A stretch of DNA of 64,000 nt from Linepithema humile (taxonomy: Eukaryota > Arthropoda > Insecta > Hymenoptera > Formicidae). The stretch spans positions 2,838,501-2,902,500 of the forward strand of contig NC_090129.1 of the NCBI RefSeq assembly GCF_040581485.1, written 5' to 3'. The notes under the pieces were generated by a model. It was not told where the DNA came from. It saw nothing but the letters and a program-made list of their open reading frames with translations, and did no database searches. Shown here piece by piece: positions 38,224 to 50,755 of this stretch (positions are counted from its first letter, which is position 1; every line of letters begins with the position of its first letter). The translations under genes and the position numbers were made by a program.

Positions 38224-41113
38224 TTATTTCCAGCTTAGCCATCTCTTAGGATTTTCAGTGGTTAACATCGTTGTATCGTTAACTGTAAAATTCCATCTTG
38301 ACATATGTGGCACAAAGTTTTTCAAAATATGGGCGTATCCGAGACCGCCATAAGTGACCTTAAACATCAGTAGAATATTTTTGAGAGTTAATTGCTCTGA
38401 TTACTTATAACTGATATTATGATCGTTTAAAATCCAATTATAATTTATATATAAATTGCTTTTTGTTTAACTGCCTAAATTAAAAATAGAATAATAAGAA
38501 AAATAAATAACGTATTAAAAAATAAAAATAATAACAATAAAACAAATTTATTTTGTAAAACCATAAAAAAAAGAGATGTACGTACCAATCTATCCTTAGT
38601 ATGAATATCATGACTTATGAGAATTCGATCCAAGTTTCCTTCATCCTTCAGTTTTGTGAGACGTTTGATACGTTGTGCGTCTGATAATATCTTGTAATAC
38701 CTATTTCTTATTCGACAGAAAGAATGCTCAGTACCAAACAGATCAAGTTGTACGTAAGTGTGTTTAGTATCGTCCATGAATTCCATAAATTTGTCCTCGT
38801 GCCACAACGTGCCTATTAAATTTATATCATTAAGATATGATAATATTTTCGATACGCAACTTAGTTGAACGTAGGAAAATGCATAGCTCTTACGATCAAT
38901 GTTGGATATGGCCGCTTTTCTAGAATCACCACCGGCCTCTCGATAGAGTCTAATTACTTCCCTAAGTGCTTCTTCCTCAACGCCGGGATTCAAATTCACA
39001 GGACAATGCAGTTGCGCTTGAATTTCGCCAGTGGCACGAATAGAATGTTTTTCAAACTCTAACAGTAAATTTAAAATAATGTAATATAACTGCTAAATGT
39101 TTTATTTAACGTAATAAAAAATATTAGTTAAACAATTTTATTTCTGAATTTATCATTATTAGAACATACTTTTGAACGTAATTATATAAAATAAAAATTT
39201 AAAAAAATATTGTAGAAAATATAATTTCTATTAGATTTCTTATAAATTGATTAATATTTACGATATTTTGCAACACAATTGTGCTCTTATAAATTGAAAC
39301 GTCTATTGTTTCAATTGCAATTGGTTACATATTGTTTATTCTGTCTCTTTTCATTAACATCTAAATATTTTATTGCATTAAAATGGTAGAAAAACATTAA
39401 AAGTATACTAAAATAAATAAACTTGCAGCGTTATTTGTATCTATTTTGCTTGCACTGTTTAATGAGCTTCTTTTTTACTGCAATATCGGAAATAATAGTA
39501 AAATATATTTAACAATATAGCAAATTGGTATGTAATTATGTACCGTGGATTGGCCAATTGCTGCCTACTTCTCCGATGAATCCTGCTTTTATCTTATTAT
39601 TAGAATCGCCAATTTGATAGGATTCTTCTATCTCGTTAGTTAGATCATTCAATAATTTATTGTATATTTCTTCTTGCGTAAAATTAAGGTTTGAGTCATT
39701 CTGCACGCTAGCAGTATAATATCCTGTCAAGTTATAAAATAAAATTACTTCAATTCTTGTGTAAACAAATTTACTTAACATTTATTTAACGTTATTATTA
39801 TTTTATTATTAATGTATCATATTATTAACGTTATAATTATATAAATAGTGTAGTTATGATTATATTAAGTAATTTATTTATAATTTAATTTGTAAAAAAT
39901 AAAAATATCTTATTGGTTAATAAAAATATTCATTATAACATAAATATTAAATATAAAATAAAAGTAAAAGCTCAAATTTATACGTGTATAATGTAAATAC
40001 ACACACCGTATACTCGTATATATTGTGTAAGCACATACCTGTTCCTGCAATTATATTAATTTCGCATTTCACACTATAATCTTGCAATTTTTTTAAATCG
40101 CGACGCAAACCGTTACTAGTATTTTCCACGATGGTTTTACCGCCTGCATTTTTGAATAAGGATAATTCATACAACATAGTTACCATTATATCAGGATCAT
40201 TGAAACATAAATTATTTAAATTACAATATCTGAAACAAAATGCATTTTGTTAGATATATATTTATTTAATAATTTTTTATACAATATTTTGCATATTATA
40301 AGTAAATATTTTATAAAGCTTTTTAATTGTTAACAAGATATTGTTACAAAGAATATTTTGCAAAAACTATGCCAGAATACACTTTAAAAAATTTTAACAT
40401 ACAAATAACTTTATTTATACAAAATTATTTTCGTTATGCTTTAGATGAATTTAGTTCAAATAACTTTTCAACAACATACGTCCCTTTTGTTAAAAAACAT
40501 TCTAATTAATTTTTGTTAAAGCGTTTCGTGAAAAGATTGTGCAGTTTGCAAGTTATGTTTATATATGCGCATGCTAAATATTTCGTAGAAATGCAATAAT
40601 AGATAATTTGATTTGACTTACGGAAATCGCTTGCGTATGGAAAAACTGCCAGAATATAAAGGTGCAAAGAAACCATTCTCATGAAACCACGGAACTTCAT
40701 TATTATATAATTTCTCGAAGTCGCAGGATAGATGTTCATGCGTTAGTGTTGTGCCGAGACTATCAAGCTGTACAGGACCTGTTACTATATATAAAATACA
40801 AATAATAAATGCAAATAATGTATACAAAGATGACTTGGAGATCGTAATGAGTAATATTGTTGCATCCAAATTCGCAAATTTTTGCAATAATTTTTATGTA
40901 GCTTTGATATTCAGCGACATGATACAGATGTAACATTTTATGAGGAACTATCATAAATTATGCTTTAAGTCATGATTTATCAATAGTATATGTGATTATA
41001 AAATTTGACATAATATTTGAATTTGTAAATAGAATATTTTTGACGCATCTTGTACTTTTTAATTTTCCTTTAAACTCACCAGTCTGCACGAGCTCATTGT
41101 TGTCGTTACTCAT
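38224..41113 (-). CDS. PTER: PTER-like gene, copy B (type 1)
   Basis: Seven exons: 41113-41080, 40784-40622, 40229-40039, 39723-39544, 39058-38894, 38812-38586, 38358-38224; 364 aa, frame intact. The start MSNDNNELVQTG is shared by B, D and F. Family motifs TTLTHEHLSCDF, KTIVENTSNGL, GFIGEVGSNWPI, DLFGTEHSF, YGGLGYAHIL and NPKRWLSWK are clear. The HEH pair, Glu and D298 (ISHDIHTK) are kept, but H201 is Asn (NLNPG) and H230 is Asn (ISNIDR), so two metal ligands are missing. Intron 5 is only 81 nt and open in frame. Poly(A) AATAAA lies at 38157-38152. A C-to-T change makes the stop one codon earlier than in D and F. Confidence 0.87.
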
Positions 41114-41584
41114 CTTTGCTTTAGTCTTACGTAGAAAAAGTTCAATAATTTAATTATTATTCTATATTTCGTTTTTAGAATCGTAATAATGCAGTAATTT
41201 AACGATGTGACGACTAAATGCACGTTCTAACACTTGTATGAATCTAATGTTATTTGCAAATTTCACCGAAATCGTAAATTACAACTATCGCGACACGAAG
41301 CACAATATTCTAGTGTTCTCGCGGCAAATAGACGGTAGATACATGTACATGTGTAAATATTTTATTTACAACTAAAAATGAAAACAAACTAGCTATCGAA
41401 CTCTGTGAAAAATTTGTAATTCCAACAGAAGAGATCAAGCATAATTTAACTTCAAAAAATTGACATAGAAATAAGTATTTTTTATTACGTGAAGAAAATG
41501 TAAAATACTGTTGTAGTGATGAAAGCAAGTTTGTTTTCTTTAAATGGAATAAAGTATGTGCTTGAAATGGAATAAAGTATGTGC

Positions 41585-41691
41585 TGAAAAGAATTCATTT
41601 ACGAAATGCTGAATTTTATTCCATTTTTTTCAGTAATTTTTACTTCCATTTCTAAATTTCCAATACTCTCTCGTTTACTGGGAAAAAAAAC
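41585..41691. mobile_element. Hairpin MITE remnant with inverted core
   Basis: Matches the right arm of the hairpin elements at 50607-50755 and 61957-62100, but the left arm is missing and the core (about 41585-41640) lies in the opposite orientation. A 20-bp sequence AAATGGAATAAAGTATGTGC is duplicated at its left edge (about 41542-41583). Confidence 0.55.
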
Positions 41692-42694
41692 ATTATTATA
41701 TGAGAATGTTTTCTGTCGCATATTTTGTTAAAAAATTATATAATTATCGTCTTTTGTTTTAAAATGTTTAAGTGATTGATAAATATTTTACTTATTTTTT
41801 TTTAAACTTATAATTACATTATAAGTTATATGAAATAATATCTTTGTCAAAATGAGCGCTACTGTAAATATGATGATATTTAAATTTTATTTTCCAAATA
41901 TATTACTAATAATTCATGCAAAAAAAAGGGTTGGTTTTTTCGAGTTGTTACATCAGAATCCTCCTCCTTAAATTACTTATCTAATATACATTTACTTCGC
42001 ATTCGGTTAGTTTTTCTTGTTGATGTTTTTTTTGCTCTGATATTCTTCGTTTTTCTTTACGCGTGTAATTTCTATGAATTTCATTTAGTCAGTGTGTAAA
42101 ATTAAAGTATAATTTATATGCAATTTTTTTGAGAGTTTAAAGTTTCAATAAATTTGTTACGTACTTGAATCTCTAGTCAAATTATTTGTAAAAAAATGTT
42201 GCTATCCATCTACTTAAAAGTATTAATATATGTTATAATTGCTCTGGCATGAATCACATCGCAGACTAAATTGATATAGCAAAAATATGATATAAATTAT
42301 TATATATTATTATATTATTATTATTATTACATATCATTATATTATCAGCAATTAATCGCTGATCTCAAACGTTTTTTCAATCGCTCTTAATCTTTCCATC
42401 TCGCTTTTAATCTCTTCATGTATAATTATAATTTAAAAAATAAATAATTGTCGCATTAAATACACATAAATAAGTTGTGGAAATTTATCTTACAATCGTA
42501 TAATTGTCTAAGCTAAAACTTAATAAAAAATAAAACAATTTACTGAAAAATGGATATAATCATAATTAAAAAATATAAAAAAAAAATTCACGAAAAATGT
42601 TTTTGAAAGCAAAGAACAAATAAAATTTAAAAAAATTTATCATTGTTTTAAAATTTTGTACTCTATTCTTTATTATCAATGTTTCAACCGATAA

Positions 42695-42883
42695 TTAAAC
42701 ATCACTTTCCAATTTTACCGCGGATGTTGCATTAATGATGATAAAACAATTATGATGCAAATCGAAAACGAATTCCAGGTACTTTTTTATGGCATGAGAG
42801 AAACATTGCTTTCGAAAATATTTTATCGCATAGTTCAAACATGCTTTAGTCATTGCGACAATATTGTGCTCGCGTTTTAACAA
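42695..42883 (-). pseudogene. Possible LC8 dynein light chain relic, copy 1
   Basis: 62-codon open segment with homologues in the other two segments. A Cys followed four residues later by Ala, then IKK and a Cys with conserved spacing (CLNYA, HAIKKYLEF, NCFIIIN) can be laid on LC8/DYNLL (CATQA, AYIKKEF, HCIVG). An in-frame TAA lies about 13 codons upstream and the normal C-terminus is absent, so no complete protein can be made. The LC8 assignment is tentative and rests on recall of the family. Confidence 0.3.
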
Positions 42884-43172
42884 TAAACGAGTTAATTACA
42901 CCACGGCGTATCCGTAGTATTCTGCAGATTGAGCAACGTCGTTTACATTTTCGTGTATATGTACTTATGATCTCGATGCAAAATTCCATTCTTATATCCA
43001 CGTGCGCAATTTAGACGAGAATTGAATGTCGTGTACTTATTTGAAAGAAAAACACATTATTCTAAAATTGTTGCTCATTATAGATAAATATAGTTATAGT
43101 ACTTAATAGCTACGGCATAAACTGTTTACAATTTTTAGAAAAAAAAACAATATCGCATATAAAAGAAATCTA

Positions 43173-46100
43173 TTATTGGCCCCAGCTTAACCAATTCTTA
43201 GGATTTTCAACCATCAGTTGTGTGATATCCTCATCTGCAAAACCACTTTCTCTCATATACGGTATAATACATTGACCGATATGACCAAATCCATGACCGC
43301 CATACTTTGCCTTAAAATTAAATAAAATAATTTTTGTTTGTTTATTTATAAAATTACTTTAATTTTACAAATATCTTAATAAATTTTGTTTTAACGATTA
43401 AATAATTTATGTTCTATATTTGTACTATTAATATAATATTGATGTAAATTAAAGATACGTGTATGACAACAAGATATCACCCGTACAGAATTTGATGTTC
43501 TTGCAACGTTGGGACAACGTCCAAATGTTCATAGAAATTTATGTCAGAAAGTCAATGTTTTATGTACTTTAAGTATAATCTGAACATTTAGATGTTACAT
43601 GGAAGTTATACAACGTGTTTCAACGTTGAACAAACGTTTATATAACGTTGTGTAAACAACGTTGTGTGAACTTTATGTTCTATACGGATAATTAAATAAA
43701 AGCAAAATTAAACAACACTGTACAAAAATAAGGATAGCTAATTAAATTTATGATGTGACATCAAATAAAAGAATTGAAAGATTATCAGATTAAAAGACGT
43801 ACCAGTCTGTTTTTGGTATGAATATCGTGACTCATTAATACCTGATCCAATTTCGATTCTTTTTTGAATTTTGCAATAAATTCGACACGCTCTGCATCTG
43901 ACAATATAACAGCAGTCGGATCGTGTTGATAGAAAGAACACGCGGTACCAAACATAGAGAATTGAATGTAACATTTGTTATCATCTGCGAATTCCATGAG
44001 TTGTTCCTCGTTGGTCAAAGTACCTAATAAGATAATTTTATCAGTTTGTTGCAATAATAGTGTATAGACTAAATAAAAATTACAATGTTCAAAAAATATA
44101 TTATGAGATCGCATGTAAAATATATTACAATATTATTTTAATTTTAAACTTTATTTTAAGAAATGTATATTTGTAACGCGTGTCTTTAACGTAAAAAAAA
44201 TTAAGATGTACGAAAATTTAAGGCGCAAACAATTCGTTTTTTAACTAAACCTATTTATCAATTAAACTTTAATTAAACTCGTATTGTAACTCATATTAAA
44301 TAATTTTTGGTAATGTCTGAAATGTTTCAAAAGTTACACCAAACATTTTTTGAGACTGAAAAAGGTACATATATTAAAACCAACGACAATAATGACTATC
44401 TTAATGAGGATAAATTATATCAATGTTTTTTAACTTTATTTGACAAATATATGTTGGAAGCATTATTAACTATAGTAATGAAAAAAAAATTTGTGGATCT
44501 CTTACGATCAACGTGACACATAATGGCTTTGCGAGCGTTCCCTCCGGCCTCTTGATAGATACGCATTATCTCCATAGGTGCAGATGCTTTCGATCCGGAT
44601 GCATTTGATCCAGGACTAAAGCTAACAGGACAATGCAATTTTTCTTGCACTTCGCCAGTTGTAGAAATAGAACGTTTTTCAAAGGCTACAAATTTACGAT
44701 ACAATATAAATACGATATATCATAAATACTCTTCAACATACAACCTTGGGTTAAGAATTATAATTTAAAAAATTATTTTATTTGTAAATGCATTATTATT
44801 AAAATATATAATTTTTGAGCAATAAATAAAAGTAAAAAAATGTATCTTAAAAAGTAACTTTGATTAATTTTATAATTAGTTAGTAAATAATATTTAATTT
44901 ATTAATAATTAAAATACTTTTTAAAAATATAAAATTTGTTCAATATGCACCCTTCTTGTAATGTACTCTTCTTTCTTTTTTTTCAATCAAATAAAATATA
45001 CATGTATTTTAATTCAATGTTAAAAGTGCAAAAAAATACCTCATCTTGTTTTAATTGTAATATCATAAAAAATTATATTAATTATCTTATAAAACGATTA
45101 ACTGCTTGTATGGATTATCCACAGTTTAACAGATTAAAATATGCAAGCAATGTACCATGAATTGGCCAAGAACTGCCCACTTCGCCGATAAATCCTGCTT
45201 TTATTAAGGATGTTTTATAATGTTCACGATCTGCAATACCTTTTTTTAATTCCGTACACATAACATTATACATATTTTCTTTTGACATATTTAAGGTTGA
45301 TCCAACTTGCGTCTGAGCAACATAATATCCTGTTGAAATTAAGAAAATAAAATAAAGTAACAATAATAATAATACTTAAAAAAAAAATTTACCGATTACG
45401 ATAATACTCAAAAAACACAATTGAGGCATTGCAAACCAAAACGAATTTAATGTCAAAATTTTCAAAATTAAGTTTAATTAAATTAAATTTGTATTTAAAG
45501 TACTTAACTCGCAAAAGGCTTAAAATACTTTACTATCTTCTCTATCAGTAATAACATTCGTACAACTCTACCTGTTCCAATAATTATGTTAATATTCTGT
45601 TTTAAGGACACATTTCTGTATTTGTCTTGCATGTTAAAACATCTCAAACCATGATTGCTATTTTCCACAATTGTTTTCCCATCATGTTGTCTGAACTGCA
45701 ATATTTCACTTTGACTAATTATTTTTCCCTTATCCAAAAATTTCAAATTGTTCATATTGCTATACCTAAATCAAAATATTGTATTAAATATTAATATTTT
45801 ATATAATATATTTTAATAATTTTATTTTAATAATTGAGTTGCTTGACTGTTCATGTTTGGAGCACATATAAAGAAACATTCTTCGGAGATATCAGAGATA
45901 TTTAGATTGACTTACGGATATAGATTAAGATAGCCGCTACCTTTCAATGTAATTTTTGTATGATCTCTCGAAAGCTCATGCGAATACGGAGCTCGCTTAA
46001 AACAGTTGGAAAAATCGCTAAAAAGATGCTCGTGCGTTAATGTAATACCGAGGTCATCCAGCAGTACAGGTCCTGTTACTACACAAATTGTAAATAATGT

Positions 46101-46678
46101 AAAAAATGTATATAGAAAAATTCTCGAAAGACTACGTTGAGATATTTGAAACTGTAATTACATAATAAAATAATTGTAGTGATATAATTATGACGATAGC
46201 AGTGTTGAATTAACTTGCATAGTTGGAAGATTTTCATAAAAATATAATTAGTGTCGAAGCGAGACGAATGATTACTGTAACTATTTGTTCTTTTAATGTA
46301 GTTGAAATAATCAGTATTGAATAAAAATATAGTTTTTGATTGAGTTAAACAAATTTAAAATTTAATAAGGACTATCATAAACTGCGCCTTTATATCTGTG
46401 AATCGTGATCTATCTATGAATTGCAAGTTATTTATTACAATTTTGAAGCTGTCTCGTGAAATAAATAAAACAAAATTTTAAGACTTTCTTTTAAATAAAA
46501 ATATAATTTTTGTACGTCGTGTATCAGTTCCTTGTATGAACATGAACCTTCATATGTAACAAAACTTGTAAAAAATGTATGAATTAAACGTATTATTTAT
46601 ATATACTTTTTTTATGTTTTAATTGTCTGCAGATTTACCTGTTTCCACAAATTTAACATCTTTCACAATTTTCATCAT
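43173..46678 (-). CDS. PTER: PTER-like gene, copy C (type 2)
   Basis: Seven exons: 46678-46639, 46078-45916, 45765-45572, 45329-45156, 44685-44506, 44023-43803, 43310-43173; 369 aa, frame intact. Two adjacent ATGs open it (MMKIVKDVKFVETG); the first is taken as start. Motifs ITLTHEHLFSDF, KTIVENSNHGL, GFIGEVGSSWPI, YGGHGFGHI and NPKNWLSW. Exon 5 is five codons longer than in type 1. The HEH pair, Glu, H230 (MCHVDR) and D298 (MSHDIHTK) are kept, while H201 is Ser (SFSPG). The otherwise conserved FGTE is FGTA here. Among the complete copies in the window this one keeps the most metal ligands (five of six), so it is the best candidate for residual activity. Confidence 0.86.
43481..43687. mobile_element. 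MITE in intron 6 of PTER-C
   Basis: 207-bp element with imperfect terminal inverted repeats of about 31 bases (CCGTACAGAA at left, TTCTATACGG at right; CAACGTTG at the inner end of both arms). Internal CAACGTTG palindromes recur. Non-coding. An equal-length copy sits at the same place in copy E (52621-52827), so it was present before that duplication. Confidence 0.6.
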
Positions 46679-46868
46679 TTTCACACTACTTAGAGACAAA
46701 GCCTTTTCAATAATTTAATTTATATTTTATATAGTACGTGTTGAATTATAATAATGCAACTAAATATATGTTTTAAAATTTAGTAAGATAAATATGTGAT
46801 AAATATGTTACATTTATTACAAATAGCACGGAAATGTAAAATATATCTGATGCCGAGAAGCCGTAAAT

Positions 46869-46880
46869 TCGAACTGCTGT
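46869..46880 (-). promoter_or_regulatory. Shared PTER promoter 12-mer, copy C
   Basis: TCGAACTGCTGT on +, 191 bases upstream of the copy C start, identical to the 12-mer upstream of copies A and E. Function inferred from conservation only. Confidence 0.4.
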
Positions 46881-47204
46881 GGCATCATACTAGAACACTT
46901 TCTAACTGACGATACTTCTTGTGAAGTTTGAAACGTGTACACATAGTTCATATTGACGTTAAAAATAAATATTGACATTTATTTGAGTAGCGACAAATAT
47001 TAACGTTCGACCGAGTCTTTTTATCTAAGTAAATCTATCTAAGAATGATTTTAATGTTTTTGCAAAATTTTTATGTCGCAAATAAATGCAATAAACAAAA
47101 TAGAAGTAAAATGAACAATAATAATGCTTGAAATATTTATTATATTGTTTTATACATCGTGCTTTACATAAGAAAAATAATATGCAAATCTTCTTGTGTG
47201 CAAA

Positions 47205-50099
47205 TTATTGTTTCCAGCTTAGCCATCTCTTAGGATTTTCAGTGGTTAATATCGTTGTATCGTTAACTGTAAAATTCCATCTTGACATATGTGGCACAAA
47301 GTTTTTCAAAATATGAGCATATCCGAGACCGCCATAAGTGACCTTAAACATCAGTAGAATATTTTTGAGAGTTAATTGCTCAGATTACTTATAACTGAAA
47401 TATTATCGTTTAAAATCCAATTATAGTTTATATATAAATTGCTTTTTATTTACCTGCCTAAATTAAAAATAGTTTAATAAATAAAATAAATAACGCATTA
47501 AAAAATAAAAATAATAACAATAAATTAAATTTATTTTGTAAAATTATTAAAAAAAAAGAAATGTACGTACCAATCTATCCTTAGTGTGAATATCATGACT
47601 TATGAGAATTCGATCCAAGTTTCCTTCATCCTTCAGTTTTGCGAAACGTTTGATACGTTGTGCGTCTGATAATATATTGTAATACTTATTTCTCATTCGA
47701 CAGAAAGAATGCTCAGTACCAAACAGATCATGTTGTACGTAAGTGTGTTTAGTATCGTCCATGAATTCCATAAATTTGTCCTCGTGCCACAACGTGCCTA
47801 TTAAATTTATATCATTAAGATATGACATTTTCGATATGCAACTTAGTTGAAAGTAGGAAAATGCATAGCTCTTACGATCAATGTTGGATATGGCCGCTTT
47901 TCTAGAATCACCACCGGCCTCTTGATAGAGCCTAATTACTTCCCTAAGTGCATCTTCTTCAACGCCGGGATTCAAATTCACAGGACAATGCAGTTGCGCT
48001 TGAATCTCGCCAGTGGCACGAATAGAACGTTTTTCAAACTCTAACAGTAAATTTAAAATAATGAAATATAACTGCTAAATGTTTTATTTAACGTAATAAA
48101 TAAATATTAGTTAAACAATTTTATTTCTAAATTTATCATTATTAAAACATACTTTTAAACTTAATTATACAAAATAAAAATCTAAAAAAATATTGTAGAA
48201 AATATAATTTCTATTAATTTCTTATAAATTGATTAATATTTACGATATTTTGCATCACAATTATGCTCTTATAAATTGAAACATTTATTGTTTCAATTGC
48301 AATTGGTTACATATTGTTTATTCTGTCTTTTTTCATTAATATCTAAATATTTAATTGCATTAAAATGGTAGAAAAGCATTAAAAAGTATACTAAAATAAA
48401 TAAACTTGTAGCGTTATTTATTCCAATTTTGCTTGCATTGTTTTATTAGCTGTTTATTTACTGCAATATCGGAAATAATAGTAAAATATATTTAACAATT
48501 TAGCAAATTGGTATGAAATTATGTACCGTGGATCGGCCAACTGCTGCCTACTTCTCCGATAAATCCTGCTTTTATCTTATTGTTAGAATCGCCAATTTGA
48601 TAGGATCCTTCTATCTCGTTAGTTAGATCATTTAATAATTTATTGTATATTTCTTCGTGCGTAAAATTAAGGTTTGAGTCATTCTGCACGCTAGCAGTAT
48701 AATATCCTGTCAAGTTATAAAATAAAATTACTTTAATTCTTGTGTAAACAAATTTACTTAACATTTATTTAACGTTATTATTTCTTTATTATTAATGTAT
48801 TGTATTATTAACGTTATAATTATATAAATAGTGTAGTTATAATTATATTAAGTAATTTATTTATAATTTAAATTGTAAAAATAAAAATATTTTATTTGTT
48901 AATAAAAATATTTATTATAACATAAATATTAAATATGAAATAAAAGTAAAAGCTCGATTCTAAATGTGTATAATGTAAATACCCACACCGTATGATATAG
49001 CGTATATATTATATAAGCACATACCTGTTCCTGCAATTATATTAATTTTGCATTTCACACTATAATCTTGCAATTGTTTTAAATCGCGACCCAATCCGGT
49101 ACTGGTATTTTCCACGATGGTTTTACCGCCTGCATTTTCGAATAAGAACAATTCATAAGGCATAATATTCGTTACATCAAAATAATTTAAACGTAAATTA
49201 TTAATATTGCCATATCTGAAACAAAATGTACTTTGTTAGATATATATTTATTTAATAATTTTTTATAAAATATTTTGCATAATATAAGAAAATATTTTAT
49301 AAAGCTTTTTAATTGTTGACAAGATATTCTTACAAAGAATATTTTGCAAAAACTGTGCCAGAACACACTTCAAAAAAGCGTACTTTATCATACAAATAAC
49401 TTTATATAGACAAAAATATTTCCGTTATGCTTTAGATGAGTTTAGTTCAAATAACATTTCAACAACATACGTCCTTTTTGTTAAAAAACATTTTAATTAA
49501 TTTTTGTTAAAGTGTTTCGTGAAAAGATTGTGAAGTTTGCAAGTTATGTCTATATATGCGCATGCTAAATATTTCGTAGAAATACAATAATAGATAATTT
49601 GAATTGACTTACGGATATCGCTTGAGTATGGAAATAATTCCAGCATGCAAAGGTACAATATAGTTGTCAAAAAAATCTGGAATTTGATCTCTATAAAACT
49701 CCGTGAAGTCGCAGGATAGATGTTCATGCGTTAGTGTTATGCCGAGACTATCAAGCTGTACAGGACCTGTTACTATATATAAAATACAAATCATAAATGC
49801 AAATAATATATACAAAGATGACTTGGAGATTGTAATGAGTAATACTGTTGCATCCAAATTTGCAGATTTTTGCAATAATTTTTATGTAGCTTTGATAGCG
49901 ACATTATACAGATGTAACATTTTATGAGGAACTATCATAAGTCATGCTTTAAGTCATAATCTATCAATAGTATATGTAATTATTAAATTTGACATATATA
50001 ATTTAAATTTGTAAATAGAATATTTGTGACGCATCTTGTACTTTTTAATTTTTCTTTAAACTCACCAGTCTGCACGAGTTCATTGTTGTCGTTACTCAT
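47205..50099 (-). CDS. PTER: PTER-like gene, copy D (type 1)
   Basis: Seven exons: 50099-50066, 49772-49613, 49215-49025, 48706-48527, 48040-47876, 47797-47571, 47342-47205; 364 aa, frame intact. Very close to B, with exon 2 one codon shorter and most diverged at its 3' end (DFTEFYRDQIPDFF). It ends WLSWKQ. Ligand pattern as in B: HEH, Glu and D298 kept, H201 and H230 both Asn (NLNPG, ISNIDR). Intron 5 is 78 nt, one codon shorter than in B and F, and still open in frame. Poly(A) AATAAA lies at 47141-47136. Confidence 0.87.
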
Positions 50100-50606
50100 C
50101 CTTGCTTTGGTCTCATGCAGATAGAGTTCAATAATTAAACTATTATTCTATATTCCGTTTTTAGAATCGTAATAATGCAGTAATTTTACGATGTGACGAC
50201 CAAATGCACGTTCTAACACTTGTATGAATCTAATGTTATTTGCAAATTTCATTTGGAAATCATAAATTACAACTATCGCGACACGAAGCACAATATTCTA
50301 GTGTTCTTGCGGCAAATAGACGGTAGATACATGTATATGTGCAAATATTTTATTTACAACTGAAAATGAAAACAAACTAACTATCGAACTCTGTAAGAAC
50401 TTTGTAATTCCAACCGAAGAGATCAAACATAATTTAACTTAAAAAAATTGACATAGAAATAAGTATTTTTTATTACGTGAAGAAAATGTAATACACTGTT
50501 GTGAAGATAAAAGCAAGCTTATTTTCTTTAAATGGAATAAAGTATGTGCGTTATCCTAAAAATGAAAGAAACAATATTCACAAATATCCGCTATTAAACA
50601 TGGTAG

Positions 50607-50755
50607 CCCAGTAAACGAAAAAGTATTAGAAGTTTAGAAATGGAATTGAAAATTACTGAAAAAAATGGAATAAAATTCAGCATTATTGTAAATAAATTCT
50701 TTTCAATAATTTTCAATCCCATTTCTATACTTTCAATACTTTCTCGTTTACTAGG
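50607..50755. mobile_element. Hairpin MITE
   Basis: Imperfect inverted repeat: the left arm starts CCCAGTAAACGA and continues through TAGAAATGG; the right arm carries CCATTTCTA and ends TCGTTTACTAGG. The core between the arms has the same orientation as in 61957-62100 and the opposite one to 41585-41691. Non-coding. Confidence 0.6.

Larger units (their letters stand above)
41114..43172. other. Intergenic spacer in segment 1
   Basis: Holds the copy B promoter side (a block conserved in D and F at about 41285-41335), a rearranged hairpin MITE (about 41585-41691), an AT-rich stretch with a (TTA)n run near 42300-42330 and an LC8-like relic (42883-42695). No intact gene. Confidence 0.6.
38055..47040. 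repeat. PTER segmental duplication, segment 1
   Basis: First of three direct copies of a roughly 9-kb segment carrying one type-1 gene (B) and one type-2 gene (C). Exons, introns and spacers align with 47040-56235 and with 56235 to the window end. Offsets between matching points are 8,984 bases (B to D), 9,374 (D to F), 9,140 (C to E) and 11,371 (E to G, enlarged by insertions). Such an array fits repeated unequal crossing over. Confidence 0.85.

Noticed and set aside
38144..38353. 69-codon + frame, repeated at 47128-47316
   Set aside because: Antisense of the last PTER exon and its 3' flank.
44307..44516. 69-codon + frame repeated at 53492-53701
   Set aside because: Lies in intron 5 of PTER copies C and E and is conserved only because the segments are recent duplicates.
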